Below, piece after piece: positions 1 to 7,764 of a stretch of 51,313 nucleotides of DNA. The notes beneath the pieces were generated by a model, which was given only the letters and a program-made list of their open reading frames with translations, was not told the origin of the DNA and searched no databases. Origin of the DNA: Pluralibacter sp. (GTDB lineage Bacteria > Pseudomonadota > Gammaproteobacteria > Enterobacterales > Enterobacteriaceae); assembly GCF_019237635.1 (NCBI RefSeq), contig NZ_JAFAGS010000131.1, positions 1 through 51,313 of the forward strand, written 5' to 3'. Both the position numbers and the translations under genes were made by a program. The stretch's first letter is position 1. Every line of letters begins with the position of its first letter.

Positions 1-56
1 AAACGCTTAAGAAGATTAACGTCATTAATATCCAGATACTCTATGTTATTCATCAT
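1..56 (-). CDS. 5' end of an unidentified gene, cut by the window edge
   Basis: Only the first 18 codons are visible, reading MMNNIEYLDINDVNLLKR and running off the left edge. The start is the ATG at 56 (or the adjacent ATG at 53), preceded at good spacing by a GAGG ribosome-binding site around 63-66 on the minus strand. It lies 25 bases downstream of the MaoC-like gene on the same strand, so it is probably the next gene of the glycan operon. The visible residues do not identify a family. Composition is AT-rich like the MaoC gene and unlike the GC-rich genes further upstream. Confidence 0.5.
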   Translation of the reverse strand, partial: MMNNIEYLDINDVNLLKR

Positions 57-81
57 AACAATCCTCACCGAATATCCAGAA

Positions 82-489
82 TCATTCCGGGATATATATT
101 TCAGCTGTGCCAGTAATAACTTTTAAAGATCTCACTTTGCAATATGTATCAAAGTAAACTCGCCTCCTGGCAGGATCGATATGCTTGACTTCCACATATG
201 CTGTTACCGTATCACCTATATAAACAGGTTTTCTGAATTTAATATTTTGAGAGACATATATGCAACCTGGTCCTGGGAGTCTCGTTCCAAACAAAGCGGA
301 AAAAAAACTGGTACTAAACATTCCATGCACAATTCGTTTCCCAAACCTTGATTTTTCAGCATACAGGTCGTCCATATGCATGGGGTTTCTGTCGCCAGAA
401 ATATTTGCAAAATTTTTCACATCTGCCTCAGACATTGTCTGAGAGTAGGACTCAACCATCCCAACTTTAATTTCTTCCAATTTATACAT
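82..489 (-). CDS. MaoC-like hot-dog hydratase
   Basis: A 135-aa single hot-dog domain protein. Residues 31-57 carry the (R)-specific enoyl-CoA hydratase signature: G-D-R-N-P-M-H followed by D, Y-A, F and V-H-G. By analogy with PhaJ-type enzymes the catalytic pair would be D33 and H38. Family members hydrate trans-2-enoyl-CoA or enoyl-ACP to the (R)-3-hydroxyacyl form. Next to sugar aminotransferase and dehydratase genes it could supply a 3-hydroxyacyl group for N-acylation of an amino sugar, as proposed for hydroxybutyryl-type flagellin sugars; that is inference. The gene is clearly AT-richer than the aminotransferase 35 bases upstream, so it may have a different origin. The family call is solid; the substrate is unknown. 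Confidence 0.8.
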   Translation of the reverse strand: MYKLEEIKVGMVESYSQTMSEADVKNFANISGDRNPMHMDDLYAEKSRFGKRIVHGMFSTSFFSALFGTRLPGPGCIYVSQNIKFRKPVYIGDTVTAYVEVKHIDPARRRVYFDTYCKVRSLKVITGTAEIYIPE

Positions 490-524
490 ATATTTCTCGT
501 ATTGTTATCAAGGTTGAGTCTTGC

Positions 525-1670
525 TCACACATCGGTCGGAGAGCTTGGTAAATTGAGCAAATGTGCCTCCAGCCATTCAGCATTGGTCAGCTCACCGCGT
601 AAGCAATGCGCAAACATCGGTAAACGGTGCATGAGTGTCCAGACAGGGCGCGTCATCACGCCCGCGCGGTTGGTTGCGCTCAACAGCGCGTCGCGTTGGG
701 CTTCGCTCTCGCAGATGACGGCATTAAGCCAGTAATTGGACTGCGCATAGTCGGGTTCCTGAACAAACTGGCAATCTTTATCCTGGAAAAACCCTGCATA
801 ATGCTGCGCCAGCGCCCTTTTCTGTCGCAAAAAGGTGGGAAGCGCCGCCATTTGCGCGCACCCCAGCGCGGCATTCAGGTTCGGGAGACGGTAGTTAAAG
901 CCCGGTTCATCGTGGAAAAATTCGTAAGGATGGGGCACCTTCGCCGTCGTGGTGACATGCTTCGTCCGCGCCCCCTGCTCAGCCGTCCGGCACAGCACCA
1001 TCCCACCGCCACCCGTGGTGATTATCTTATTACCGTTAAAGCTTAAGGCGCCAAATTCCCCTAATGTTCCGGTATGTTGCCCCTTGTAGAATGACCCCAG
1101 GCTTTCGGCCGCATCTTCGACCAAAATCAACCCCCACTGCTGGCACAACACGAGTAACGCATCCAGCTCTGCGGGGTGGCCGAAGGTGTGCATCGGCATT
1201 ACCGCCCGGATACGCTGCCGGGTGCGTTTGTGAAAGCACCCCTGCGCGGTTAACTCGGCGTGTTCCTGTAAATACCTTGCCATCGCGCGCGGACACAAAC
1301 TCAAACTGGTGGGCGAAACATCGACAAACACGGGTTCCGCGCCCATGTGGTGAAGCGCATTGCAGGTGGCCACAAACGTCAGGGCCTGGGTAATCACCAG
1401 CTCCCCCCGCGCGACGCCCGCCATGTGCAGTGCGGTATGGAGCGCCGCCGTGCCGTTAACGGTCGCCACCGCGCGCGCGCAGCCGGTAAATGCGGCTATG
1501 CGTTGTTCAAATTCATCGACATATTCACCCACGCTGGAGACAAACGAGCTATCCAGCGTGTCCATCACATTTACCCGCTCCTGGTCAGAAAACACCGGCG
1601 CATGCAAAGGGATAACATCATTGGTTTTATAAATGTCACGAATAAACGCGACCAGCCTGGAGGCGTGCAT
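525..1670 (-). CDS. DegT/DnrJ/EryC1 aminotransferase, LegC-like
   Basis: A 381-aa PLP-dependent sugar aminotransferase of the DegT/DnrJ/EryC1 fold. The N-terminus (FIRDIYKTNDVIPLHAPVF, then DSSFVSSVGEYVD and ATVNGTAALH) is the pattern I associate with the LegC subfamily, which aminates UDP-4-keto-6-deoxy sugars on the way to legionaminic acid. The PLP lysine is expected at K215 in FNGNKIITTGGGGM; EDAAES at 185-190 is the usual cofactor-binding segment. I chose the ATG at 1670 because AAGGGG precedes it by six bases and it starts just after the dehydratase stop (1681). A longer frame reaches 1754 but would overlap the dehydratase by 74 bases. Substrate is inferred from context. Confidence 0.8.
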   Translation of the reverse strand: MHASRLVAFIRDIYKTNDVIPLHAPVFSDQERVNVMDTLDSSFVSSVGEYVDEFEQRIAAFTGCARAVATVNGTAALHTALHMAGVARGELVITQALTFVATCNALHHMGAEPVFVDVSPTSLSLCPRAMARYLQEHAELTAQGCFHKRTRQRIRAVMPMHTFGHPAELDALLVLCQQWGLILVEDAAESLGSFYKGQHTGTLGEFGALSFNGNKIITTGGGGMVLCRTAEQGARTKHVTTTAKVPHPYEFFHDEPGFNYRLPNLNAALGCAQMAALPTFLRQKRALAQHYAGFFQDKDCQFVQEPDYAQSNYWLNAVICESEAQRDALLSATNRAGVMTRPVWTLMHRLPMFAHCLRGELTNAEWLEAHLLNLPSSPTDV

Positions 1671-1680
1671 GAGGGTCCCC

Positions 1681-2877
1681 TTACATTCTGCCGTCGAGAT
1701 ATTTGCCCGTCTCCTGATGACCAAAGTCAGGGAGCATTTCATAGAAAAGGGCAACGATGTCGTCTTTGCGCCACTGGCGGGCGGCCCTCATGGCCTGGAT
1801 TCTGGTCTCAAAGCGCGCCAGCAATTCCGGTTGGTACAGCGGCGCGTTTTGAATCACGCCGATCGTGTCGAACCTCGCCATATCCAGCGTTTCCTCGGCT
1901 GTAAAAAACGCTTCAGTCTCTTTTTCACCGGTGGTATCGCTGGGGGTGAAAAGGCAGGGCCAGCGCCCCTGCGCGGGCAATATGCGGGCCAGTTCGCGCG
2001 CCTCATTTTCATCGTGGCAAAGGTGCGGCGCGTACCCGCGCTGTTGGAGGTATTTGACGGCGATATCGGCAAAGGAGATGAGATGGTGCGTCTCGCTTAA
2101 TTTCGGGAAGAAAATGTCTCTGTTTTCACCGAAAATACACGACATTAAGCAAAGTTCGCCCGACTCCTGCGGCGTCACGAAGTAGCGTCGGATATCATTG
2201 GGAGCGACGAGCGGCTGCCCCTTCTCCAGCCGCTGATTAAACCCATGGAGCAATGAGCCATCGGAGAACGCGACATTGGCAAAGCGCGCCGTTGAAAGGG
2301 TGATGTGCTCGCTTGCGCGCATCAGGAACATCTCCATGATGCGTTTGGAAGCGCCCATCATATTGACCGGGTTGGCCGCTTTGTCGGTCGATACGCAGAA
2401 GTACTTTTTCACGCCAGCCGCAATCGACTGACGAAGGGTCTTGTCCGTATTCAATACGTTGACATCGACCATTCTCATCAAGGTATAAGGATCTTTTTCA
2501 CTGCGTACATGCTTGAGCGCCGACAAATTCAGCACATAGTCATAGCCGCCGTCGGCGTCGATAAACGCATCATATTCGAGGGAGCCAATATCCAGCGCGA
2601 AGGTTTTAAAATCTCCGCGAATGTAGCCAAACGAACTGCGAATATCACGCACCAGTTCGACCATATTATTTTCACTGATGTCGACCACATGCAGCTTCGC
2701 GGGGTGGCGCCTGAATATCTCTTTTACCACCGCCTGACCGATGGAGCCTGCGCCCCCCAGCACCAGAAAACGGGCCCCGCTGACGCGCCGGTTCAACTCG
2801 GCTTCGGTATGAGCCATATCCTGCGCGAACAAGGCGTCGGTCCGCCCAATAAGAGAGAGCATCAACTGCGATTCCAT
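1681..2877 (-). CDS. UDP-GlcNAc 4,6-dehydratase-like SDR (FlaA1/CapD type)
   Basis: A 398-aa extended short-chain dehydrogenase. The nucleotide-binding motif GGAGSIG lies at 41-47. The active-site stretch VSTDKAANPVNMMGASKR (161-179) has the S-T-D-K-A and M-x-x-x-K arrangement of FlaA1/WbpM-type inverting or retaining 4,6-dehydratases, in which Met replaces the usual Tyr. Members of this group turn UDP-GlcNAc into a UDP-4-keto-6-deoxy sugar, the substrate of the adjacent aminotransferase. The ATG at 2877 has GAGG upstream. It follows the GT80 gene by 13 bases and precedes the aminotransferase by 10, so it is co-transcribed. The C-terminal ~120 residues extend beyond the SDR core. The family is clear; the exact stereochemistry is not. 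Confidence 0.83.
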   Translation of the reverse strand: MESQLMLSLIGRTDALFAQDMAHTEAELNRRVSGARFLVLGGAGSIGQAVVKEIFRRHPAKLHVVDISENNMVELVRDIRSSFGYIRGDFKTFALDIGSLEYDAFIDADGGYDYVLNLSALKHVRSEKDPYTLMRMVDVNVLNTDKTLRQSIAAGVKKYFCVSTDKAANPVNMMGASKRIMEMFLMRASEHITLSTARFANVAFSDGSLLHGFNQRLEKGQPLVAPNDIRRYFVTPQESGELCLMSCIFGENRDIFFPKLSETHHLISFADIAVKYLQQRGYAPHLCHDENEARELARILPAQGRWPCLFTPSDTTGEKETEAFFTAEETLDMARFDTIGVIQNAPLYQPELLARFETRIQAMRAARQWRKDDIVALFYEMLPDFGHQETGKYLDGRM

Positions 2878-2890
2878 GGATTACCTCGGC

Positions 2891-4573
2891 TCACATCACA
2901 ATCACATATTTCTTCTGAACATTGAGTATCCCCGTGATCAGCTGGGGCTGAGAGCCCAGACTGCCGACGGGGCCATACTCCGCCCAGTGATAACCATAGG
3001 CGCGCAGATCGTCCCGCCCTGCGGCAGCGGCGAAACAGTCAAAGCGGAAATTCGCTTCTTTGATGGCCGACAAGGTAAAGGCTTGCAGATCCTTACGCGT
3101 CACCGTACTCATGAGATCGCACACGGCGGGGAAATCGGGGCTGGTCTCATCGATAGCCAGGATGCACTGGAACCCCATCAGAATCAGGTTATCGAGGCTT
3201 TTTTCCAGCGCGATAAACTCCTGCGGGCGGCCGATATGAAAGCCAAGCACCAGCTTTTTCTGCGGCAAAGGCAGACCGGCCTTGCCCTTGATATCGTTCA
3301 TGGCACGCTTACCGGTTAACGTCGTGCTGGTGTACTGATCCCAATAGGGATGGGGGATCTCGCCCCGCCGGTAGAGCTCGCTGTACAGCACTATCTGCTG
3401 TTCATCGACAATGTCGAGCAACAGCGCCAGGCGCAACAGCGGCCACTGACGCAACGCCTCCTCACGCGAGACATTCTGCTCCGGCGGCGCGAGGATAAAA
3501 GACACCTGCTCTTTGCTCAGGCTGAGGTGACTGCTGGACATAAAACCGCAAACGCCCCGGATGGGCGCCTTGAGCATCAACAGCAGTTCTACCGGCATCG
3601 AAGCGGGCAGCGGGATAAGCTGAGGATGCTTTTGCACGACAAGGTCATTGACGATGTGTCCCGCCGGATGCCCTTTGAACAACAGGTTCGGCTTACCGCT
3701 CAGGTAAAGGGGGGACCCGGCCTTACGGATAAATTTAAGCAAATCGTGATGCAGACGGACGAGCCCTCTGGCGGCGACCCCTTTCGCATCCGCGACGTTT
3801 TGCGATGTGCCCAGCACAACGACGGCGTCCGTGTGCTGCGCCAGCAGCTCCTCCAGCGCGGCCCTTTCAACCCCGACGGCATGGAACAACCACGCCTGCT
3901 GATGAGGGGCCAGGGAGGCAAAGTCCCCCCAGTCGGTCCTGGTCATATGGGGCAACAGCTCGTCGGCCAGTGTTTTTAACGCTGGCAGGCGGGTCAAAAT
4001 ATCCGGGCGCACCATGTGATAACGGGTGGGATAGAAGCGATGCCAGCCCTGCCCGACCAGGATTTTATCCGACCCCCGGCTACCGAAAGCAGCACTACAA
4101 GGCGACTCATAGAGATAACGCTTCAGACGGGACAGCACCGCCTCCCGCTGGTCCAGCAGTTCCGGTCGGTCGCTGAGTTTGAGCAGCTCGCAGTAATCAA
4201 AGGTGCCGTCCTCATAGAGATGAAGCATCCGCACCGGATAGCGAAGAAAGTGCAGCGTATTCAGCAAGGGCGCCAGCGCATCGGTGCTATAAATCAGGTT
4301 CGAGTGGATCTCAACCTCAATACCGCCATGCTGAGTCCACAGCGCGATCAGCCGTTCGTAGAGCGCGCGCACGGGCGCGATCCCCTGGCGAAAATGCTGA
4401 TGCTGCGGGTGCAGTTGTTCCCCGTCACACAACGTCGAGCGGCCCCAGGTGGTGAGCGAGGTCGTATTCTCCTCCTCGCTGTGGCGGCAAAAATGCAGCA
4501 GTTGTTGCAACATGGGCATCGTAAAGGGATCGAGGTAGATCCGGACAAGATGAGGTCGGGGCTGGGTCATCAC
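2891..4573 (-). CDS. GT80-family sialyltransferase-like glycosyltransferase with extra C-terminal domain
   Basis: 560 aa. Residues 8-400 follow the pattern of GT80 sialyltransferases such as Pasteurella PmST1: RIYLDPFTMPMLQQLL at 11-26, LHLYEDGTFDY at 117-127 (D/E-D-G motif with the general base at about D122), DWGDF...APHQQAW at 214-228, LFKGHPAGH at 298-306 (His-Pro motif), E329, and SSS at 346-348 (serine motif for the CMP phosphate). GT80 enzymes transfer a nonulosonic acid from its CMP form. Residues from about 430 to 560 form an additional domain I do not recognise. It is the first gene of the operon reading away from flagellin, with a sigma-54 promoter upstream. I first suspected a Maf protein, but the motifs fit GT80 far better. 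Likely role: adding a sialic- or legionaminic-type sugar linked to flagellin; the acceptor is inferred. Confidence 0.83.
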   Translation of the reverse strand: MMTQPRPHLVRIYLDPFTMPMLQQLLHFCRHSEEENTTSLTTWGRSTLCDGEQLHPQHQHFRQGIAPVRALYERLIALWTQHGGIEVEIHSNLIYSTDALAPLLNTLHFLRYPVRMLHLYEDGTFDYCELLKLSDRPELLDQREAVLSRLKRYLYESPCSAAFGSRGSDKILVGQGWHRFYPTRYHMVRPDILTRLPALKTLADELLPHMTRTDWGDFASLAPHQQAWLFHAVGVERAALEELLAQHTDAVVVLGTSQNVADAKGVAARGLVRLHHDLLKFIRKAGSPLYLSGKPNLLFKGHPAGHIVNDLVVQKHPQLIPLPASMPVELLLMLKAPIRGVCGFMSSSHLSLSKEQVSFILAPPEQNVSREEALRQWPLLRLALLLDIVDEQQIVLYSELYRRGEIPHPYWDQYTSTTLTGKRAMNDIKGKAGLPLPQKKLVLGFHIGRPQEFIALEKSLDNLILMGFQCILAIDETSPDFPAVCDLMSTVTRKDLQAFTLSAIKEANFRFDCFAAAAGRDDLRAYGYHWAEYGPVGSLGSQPQLITGILNVQKKYVIVM

Positions 4574-4611
4574 ACAGTTTCTCTGTCTTCGCTAAATACC
4601 CCCTAGAATTA

Positions 4612-4627
4612 GCAAATAGCGTGCCAA
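4612..4627 (-). promoter_or_regulatory. sigma-54 promoter for the flagellin-glycan operon
   Basis: Read on the minus strand the site is TTGGCACGCTATTTGC: GG and GC elements separated by exactly ten bases, with the TTGGCACG and TTGC blocks matching the sigma-54 consensus. The expected start point is near 4600, giving a leader of about 27 bases before the ATG at 4573. It is one of four such sites in the flagellar region. Confidence 0.82.
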
Positions 4628-4690
4628 CTAGTACTACTGACAGCCTGTGCGCGGTAAAAACGGCGTCAGAAAAAAAACCTCGTCGCGCGT

Positions 4691-4718
4691 TTAAGTTACT
4701 CAACCGCGCTGTCGTTAT
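4691..4718 (+). promoter_or_regulatory. candidate sigma-28 promoter of flagellin
   Basis: TTAAGTTA, 12 bases, then GTCGTTAT. This matches six of eight bases of the sigma-28 -35 consensus (TAAAGTTT) and five of eight of the -10 (GCCGATAA). It would give a flagellin leader of about 95 bases. The match is partial; a similarly spaced site lies upstream of flgM. Confidence 0.4.
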
Positions 4719-4821
4719 CTCATTGGGATGAACGAGAAGCACGGACAGCCGGGCCCTCCATTGAATGAAACGCGATATCGCGTTTTACGTTTCAGTTAGC
4801 ACCCTATTAAGGAATCTTGTC

Positions 4822-5658
4822 ATGGCTATTTCTATTCAAACTAACTACGCCTCCCTGGTGGCCCAAAACTCCCTGGCTAAGTCCACGGAATCGCTGAACA
4901 CCTCCATGGAACGTCTGGGCACAGGCTACCGTATCAACAGCGCCAAAGATGACGCCGCAGGCCTGACCATCGCTAACCGTATGAACTCCGATATGGTCGG
5001 TATGAACGCCGGTATCAGCAACATCGAAAAAACTCAGGACATGCTGCAAACCGCCGACCAGGCGATGGCTGAACTGACCAGCATCACCGACCGTATGACC
5101 GAACTGGCCACCCAGGCCTCGAACGGCACCAACTCCAGCGCCGACCTGGCCGCAATGGACTCCGAGTTCCAGAAGCTGGCTGACGAAGCCGACCGTATCG
5201 TGACCGACACCCAGTACGCTGGCAACAACCTGTTCGATACCCTGGCCGCCGGTTCCATCAACGTCCAGATCGGCCGTAACGGCTCTTCTGACTCCATCAG
5301 CATTGATGTCTCCAACGAAATATCCGGTATGCGCGGTGAAATCAGCAACCTGAAGAATCTGGGCCTGACCAGCGTCAGCGGCTCCCAGGCGGCTCTGGAC
5401 AGCCTGCGCACAACCTCCGATAGCATCTCCGCCGCCCGTTCGTCGACCGGCGCCTACATCAACTCCCTGGAACACACCAAGAGCAACCTGATGAACGTCG
5501 AGATGAACACCGAGGTGGCGAAAGGGAGGATCATGGATGCCGACTTTGCGGCGGAAGGGGCCAACATGTCCAAGCAGATGATGTTGCAACAGTCCGGCAC
5601 CATGGTGATGGCGAACGCCAAATCAATGACCGGTCTGGCGCTGAACCTGATCGGCTAA
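4822..5658 (+). CDS. lafA: lateral-type flagellin
   Basis: 278-aa flagellin. The N-terminal D0/D1 helices (AISIQTNYASLVAQNSL, then LGTGYRINSAKDDAAGL and IANRM) and C-terminal D1/D0 helices (ADFAAEGANMSKQMMLQQ to ALNLIG) are intact and joined by a very short centre, so the variable D2/D3 domains are absent, as in many lateral flagellins. I placed the start at 4822 because AAGGA precedes it and the flagellin N-terminus begins there; an in-frame ATG at 4765 would add 19 unrelated residues. It is transcribed away from the GT80 operon, followed by a terminator, and heads the fliD-S-T-K-L-A-motAB set. Flagellin is the likely acceptor of the glycan made by the neighbouring genes. Confidence 0.95.
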   Translation: MAISIQTNYASLVAQNSLAKSTESLNTSMERLGTGYRINSAKDDAAGLTIANRMNSDMVGMNAGISNIEKTQDMLQTADQAMAELTSITDRMTELATQASNGTNSSADLAAMDSEFQKLADEADRIVTDTQYAGNNLFDTLAAGSINVQIGRNGSSDSISIDVSNEISGMRGEISNLKNLGLTSVSGSQAALDSLRTTSDSISAARSSTGAYINSLEHTKSNLMNVEMNTEVAKGRIMDADFAAEGANMSKQMMLQQSGTMVMANAKSMTGLALNLIG

Positions 5659-5677
5659 CGAGTCGGTTTCCCTTCGC

Positions 5678-5709
5678 AAAAATGGACTGCCCCGGCAGTC
5701 CATTTTTTT
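5678..5709 (+). terminator. intrinsic terminator after flagellin
   Basis: AAAATGGACTGCC pairs with GGCAGTCCATTTT across a two-base loop and is followed by further Ts. It lies about 20 bases past the flagellin stop and separates flagellin from the sigma-54-driven fliD unit. Confidence 0.88.
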
Positions 5710-5756
5710 GTGACGGAGACGGCGCCACCGCTTGTCAGTGACCGCTTGTCGAAATC

Positions 5757-5770
5757 GGCACGATTCTTGC
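5757..5770 (+). promoter_or_regulatory. sigma-54 promoter of the fliD operon
   Basis: GGCACGATTCTTGC: GG and GC spaced by ten bases, with the GGCACG and TTGC blocks of the sigma-54 consensus. The start point would fall near 5782. That excludes the in-frame TTG at 5779 as a fliD start and supports the ATG at 5806. Confidence 0.8.
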
Positions 5771-5805
5771 TTTAGTCGTTGTTCACCACGAGGTATGCAG
5801 ACACT

Positions 5806-7062
5806 ATGATCAACCCCTCTTATCTGGCCAGTTACTTCACCGCGCTCGAGCGGGCCCCTTATGATGAGCGCTATCAGGCCCAGATGGCCGATGTCGACGC
5901 CCAAATAGCCGCCTGGGGCGAGATTGAAACCGCCATTACCAGCGTGCAGACCGCGGCCAAAGCGCTGTATGCCGATAACGACGGTTTCAATACCACCACC
6001 GCCACCGTCTTACCGGAGGACTCCGGCGCCACCGTGTCGACCGGCGCGGGCGCCATTCCCGGCCACCACGAACTCTATGTCGAGCAGGTGGCGAAAGCGC
6101 AGCAGGAGTCGCTTAACTTCGGCACCACCGGAGACGTGCCCGCAGGCGCCCTGACCATCACCAGCGCGGATGGCGCCACGTCGCTGACCATTGATACCAG
6201 CACCCTCACCCCGCCGACGGTAGAATCCCTCGCTAACGCGATCAACGCTCAAGGGGACGATCTGGGGGTCTCTGCCTCGGTACTAAAAGACGATACCGGC
6301 AGCTACAACCTGGTGATCACCAGCGATGAAACCGGCCTCGACAATGGTTTTACCCTCAGCTTTACCTATCCACCGAGCGTCACGCAAAAAACGCTGAGTG
6401 ACGCGCAAAACGCCGTTGTCTGGTATGGCGGGCAAAATACGGGCATCCGCTACGAGTCCCAGAGCAATACCATCAGCGACATGATCCCCGGCGTCACCAT
6501 CAACATCACCCAGCCGGGCGAGTTGACCATTGATGTCATACCGGACACCGAAGCGATCACCGCTGACGTGCAGGCGTTTGTCGACAGCTACAACGCCATG
6601 ATCGATGTGTTTACCACCCATGTGAACACCCCCGAGGGCGCGCTGTATGCCAACGGCTCGGCGCGCGGCATCCAGAACAGCATCAAACAAACGTTCTATA
6701 CCATCAGCCCGGACGGGATGATGATGGCCAACTACGGCATCACCTCAGACCCCTACACCGGCAAACTGACGCTGGATACCGAAGCGCTGCAAACCGCGCT
6801 TACCGAAAACCCCGAGGATGTGGCGGCGTTGTTTAAAGACGTGGCGACGCAAATCGACAACCTCGTCTACGGCTACACGGCCACCAGCGGCACCATCTAC
6901 AACGCCCAGCAAACGCTGGATAAAGAAAAAGCCAGCATCCAATCGGACATGGATGCGCTCGATCGCCGTATGGAAAAGGTCTATCAGCAATACCTCAAAG
7001 AATTCACCGAGATGGCCCAGTACATCAACATCATGAACGCCACCTCGGCCATGTTCCAGTAA
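5806..7062 (+). CDS. fliD: flagellar filament cap protein FliD (LafB-type)
   Basis: 418 aa. FliD caps the growing filament and folds flagellin monomers at the tip. The protein begins MINPSYLASYFTALERAPYD and has a FliD N-terminal coiled region, a beta-rich centre with the flagellin-hook-IN-like repeat (PAGALTITSADGATSLTID), and a C-terminal coiled coil (DKEKASIQSDMDALDRRMEKV) used for pentamer contacts. The start at 5806 is chosen from the position of the upstream sigma-54 site; GAGG lies 12 bases before it, slightly far. It is shorter than enteric FliD of about 470 aa, in line with the short lateral flagellin. It is followed 16 bases later by fliS. Confidence 0.9.
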   Translation: MINPSYLASYFTALERAPYDERYQAQMADVDAQIAAWGEIETAITSVQTAAKALYADNDGFNTTTATVLPEDSGATVSTGAGAIPGHHELYVEQVAKAQQESLNFGTTGDVPAGALTITSADGATSLTIDTSTLTPPTVESLANAINAQGDDLGVSASVLKDDTGSYNLVITSDETGLDNGFTLSFTYPPSVTQKTLSDAQNAVVWYGGQNTGIRYESQSNTISDMIPGVTINITQPGELTIDVIPDTEAITADVQAFVDSYNAMIDVFTTHVNTPEGALYANGSARGIQNSIKQTFYTISPDGMMMANYGITSDPYTGKLTLDTEALQTALTENPEDVAALFKDVATQIDNLVYGYTATSGTIYNAQQTLDKEKASIQSDMDALDRRMEKVYQQYLKEFTEMAQYINIMNATSAMFQ

Positions 7063-7078
7063 CCCGGAAGGAGCCGCT

Positions 7079-7459
7079 ATGTTTAACAACGACAACCCGC
7101 TCGTCGCCTATCGCCAAAACGCAGGGGCGGCCCGTATCGCCGCCGCCAGCCCGCAACAGCTGGTCGTGATATTGCTCGAGTACCTGCTCGACGAGCTGGA
7201 CGCTATCGAAAACTACATCACCACCATGCAGCTCAACCGCAAAGGCGACAGCATCAGCAAGTGCCTTGAGATCCTGCATGTGCTGGATGCCAGCCTGGAC
7301 ACTCAGAACGGCGGGGAGCTGGCGGAAAACTTACATCAGCTTTACGACTTTTGCAGCCGCCGCCTGCTGACCGTCAACCTGCGCAATCAGCCAGAACCGC
7401 TGGTCGACGTGCGCCGGGTGCTTATCCCGCTCAAGGAAGGCTGGGAAGGTACCACGTGA
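7079..7459 (+). CDS. fliS: flagellin export chaperone FliS (LafC-type)
   Basis: 126-aa helical protein. FliS binds the C-terminal helix of flagellin in the cytosol, prevents early polymerisation and delivers it to the export gate. The start MFNNDNPLVAYRQ followed by ASPQQLVVILLEYLLDELDAI and a helix around ISKCLEILHVLDASLD match the FliS fold. A strong GGAAGGAG ribosome-binding site precedes the ATG. Its stop overlaps the GTG start of the next gene, so the two are translationally coupled. Confidence 0.9.
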   Translation: MFNNDNPLVAYRQNAGAARIAAASPQQLVVILLEYLLDELDAIENYITTMQLNRKGDSISKCLEILHVLDASLDTQNGGELAENLHQLYDFCSRRLLTVNLRNQPEPLVDVRRVLIPLKEGWEGTT

Positions 7460-7764
7460 TCGCGCTCATCAGGCGACACGGTGAGCAGTTGCTCTGCGCC
7501 ATGGAAGAGGCAGCCGCCGGACAGCAATGGAAGACGCTTATCCAGCTGGATGCTCAGCTGGCCGAGCTGCTGCGCCGACTCAAGCCGCAACCCATGCTCA
7601 AAAAACAGTTACCAATGGTCGAGTGGCAAAACCGCCACCGCCAGCTCATCACCCTGCTGGAAGCACGCCAGAACTGGTTGGGCGAGCGGCTGCGCGGAGA
7701 CAGTGATTTGCGGGAAGGCAAACGGGCCTACCGCGAAGTTCAGTTGTACGGAGGAGAAAAGTAG
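7456..7764 (+). CDS. fliT: FliT-like chaperone (LafD position)
   Basis: A 102-aa all-helical, charged protein in the position of fliT/lafD between fliS and fliK. FliT-type proteins chaperone the cap protein FliD. The assignment rests mainly on gene order, size and helical character (EEAAAGQQWKTLIQLDAQL, then a second helix rich in R, Q and L). I placed the start at GTG 7456, which overlaps the fliS stop in the GTGA arrangement; an in-frame ATG upstream at 7351 would overlap fliS by 109 bases. Its stop overlaps the GTG start of fliK by one base. Confidence 0.65.
   Translation: MIALIRRHGEQLLCAMEEAAAGQQWKTLIQLDAQLAELLRRLKPQPMLKKQLPMVEWQNRHRQLITLLEARQNWLGERLRGDSDLREGKRAYREVQLYGGEK

Noticed and set aside
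2891-4573. Maf-type glycosyltransferase next to flagellin
   Set aside because: The LYEDG, KGHP and SSS motifs and the N-terminal LDPFTMPMLQQLL pattern fit GT80; the Maf motifs are in the other gene at 23210.
4807-5589. A 260-codon minus-strand open frame opposite flagellin
   Set aside because: Val/Gly/His-rich low-complexity translation with no domain; flagellin codons explain it.
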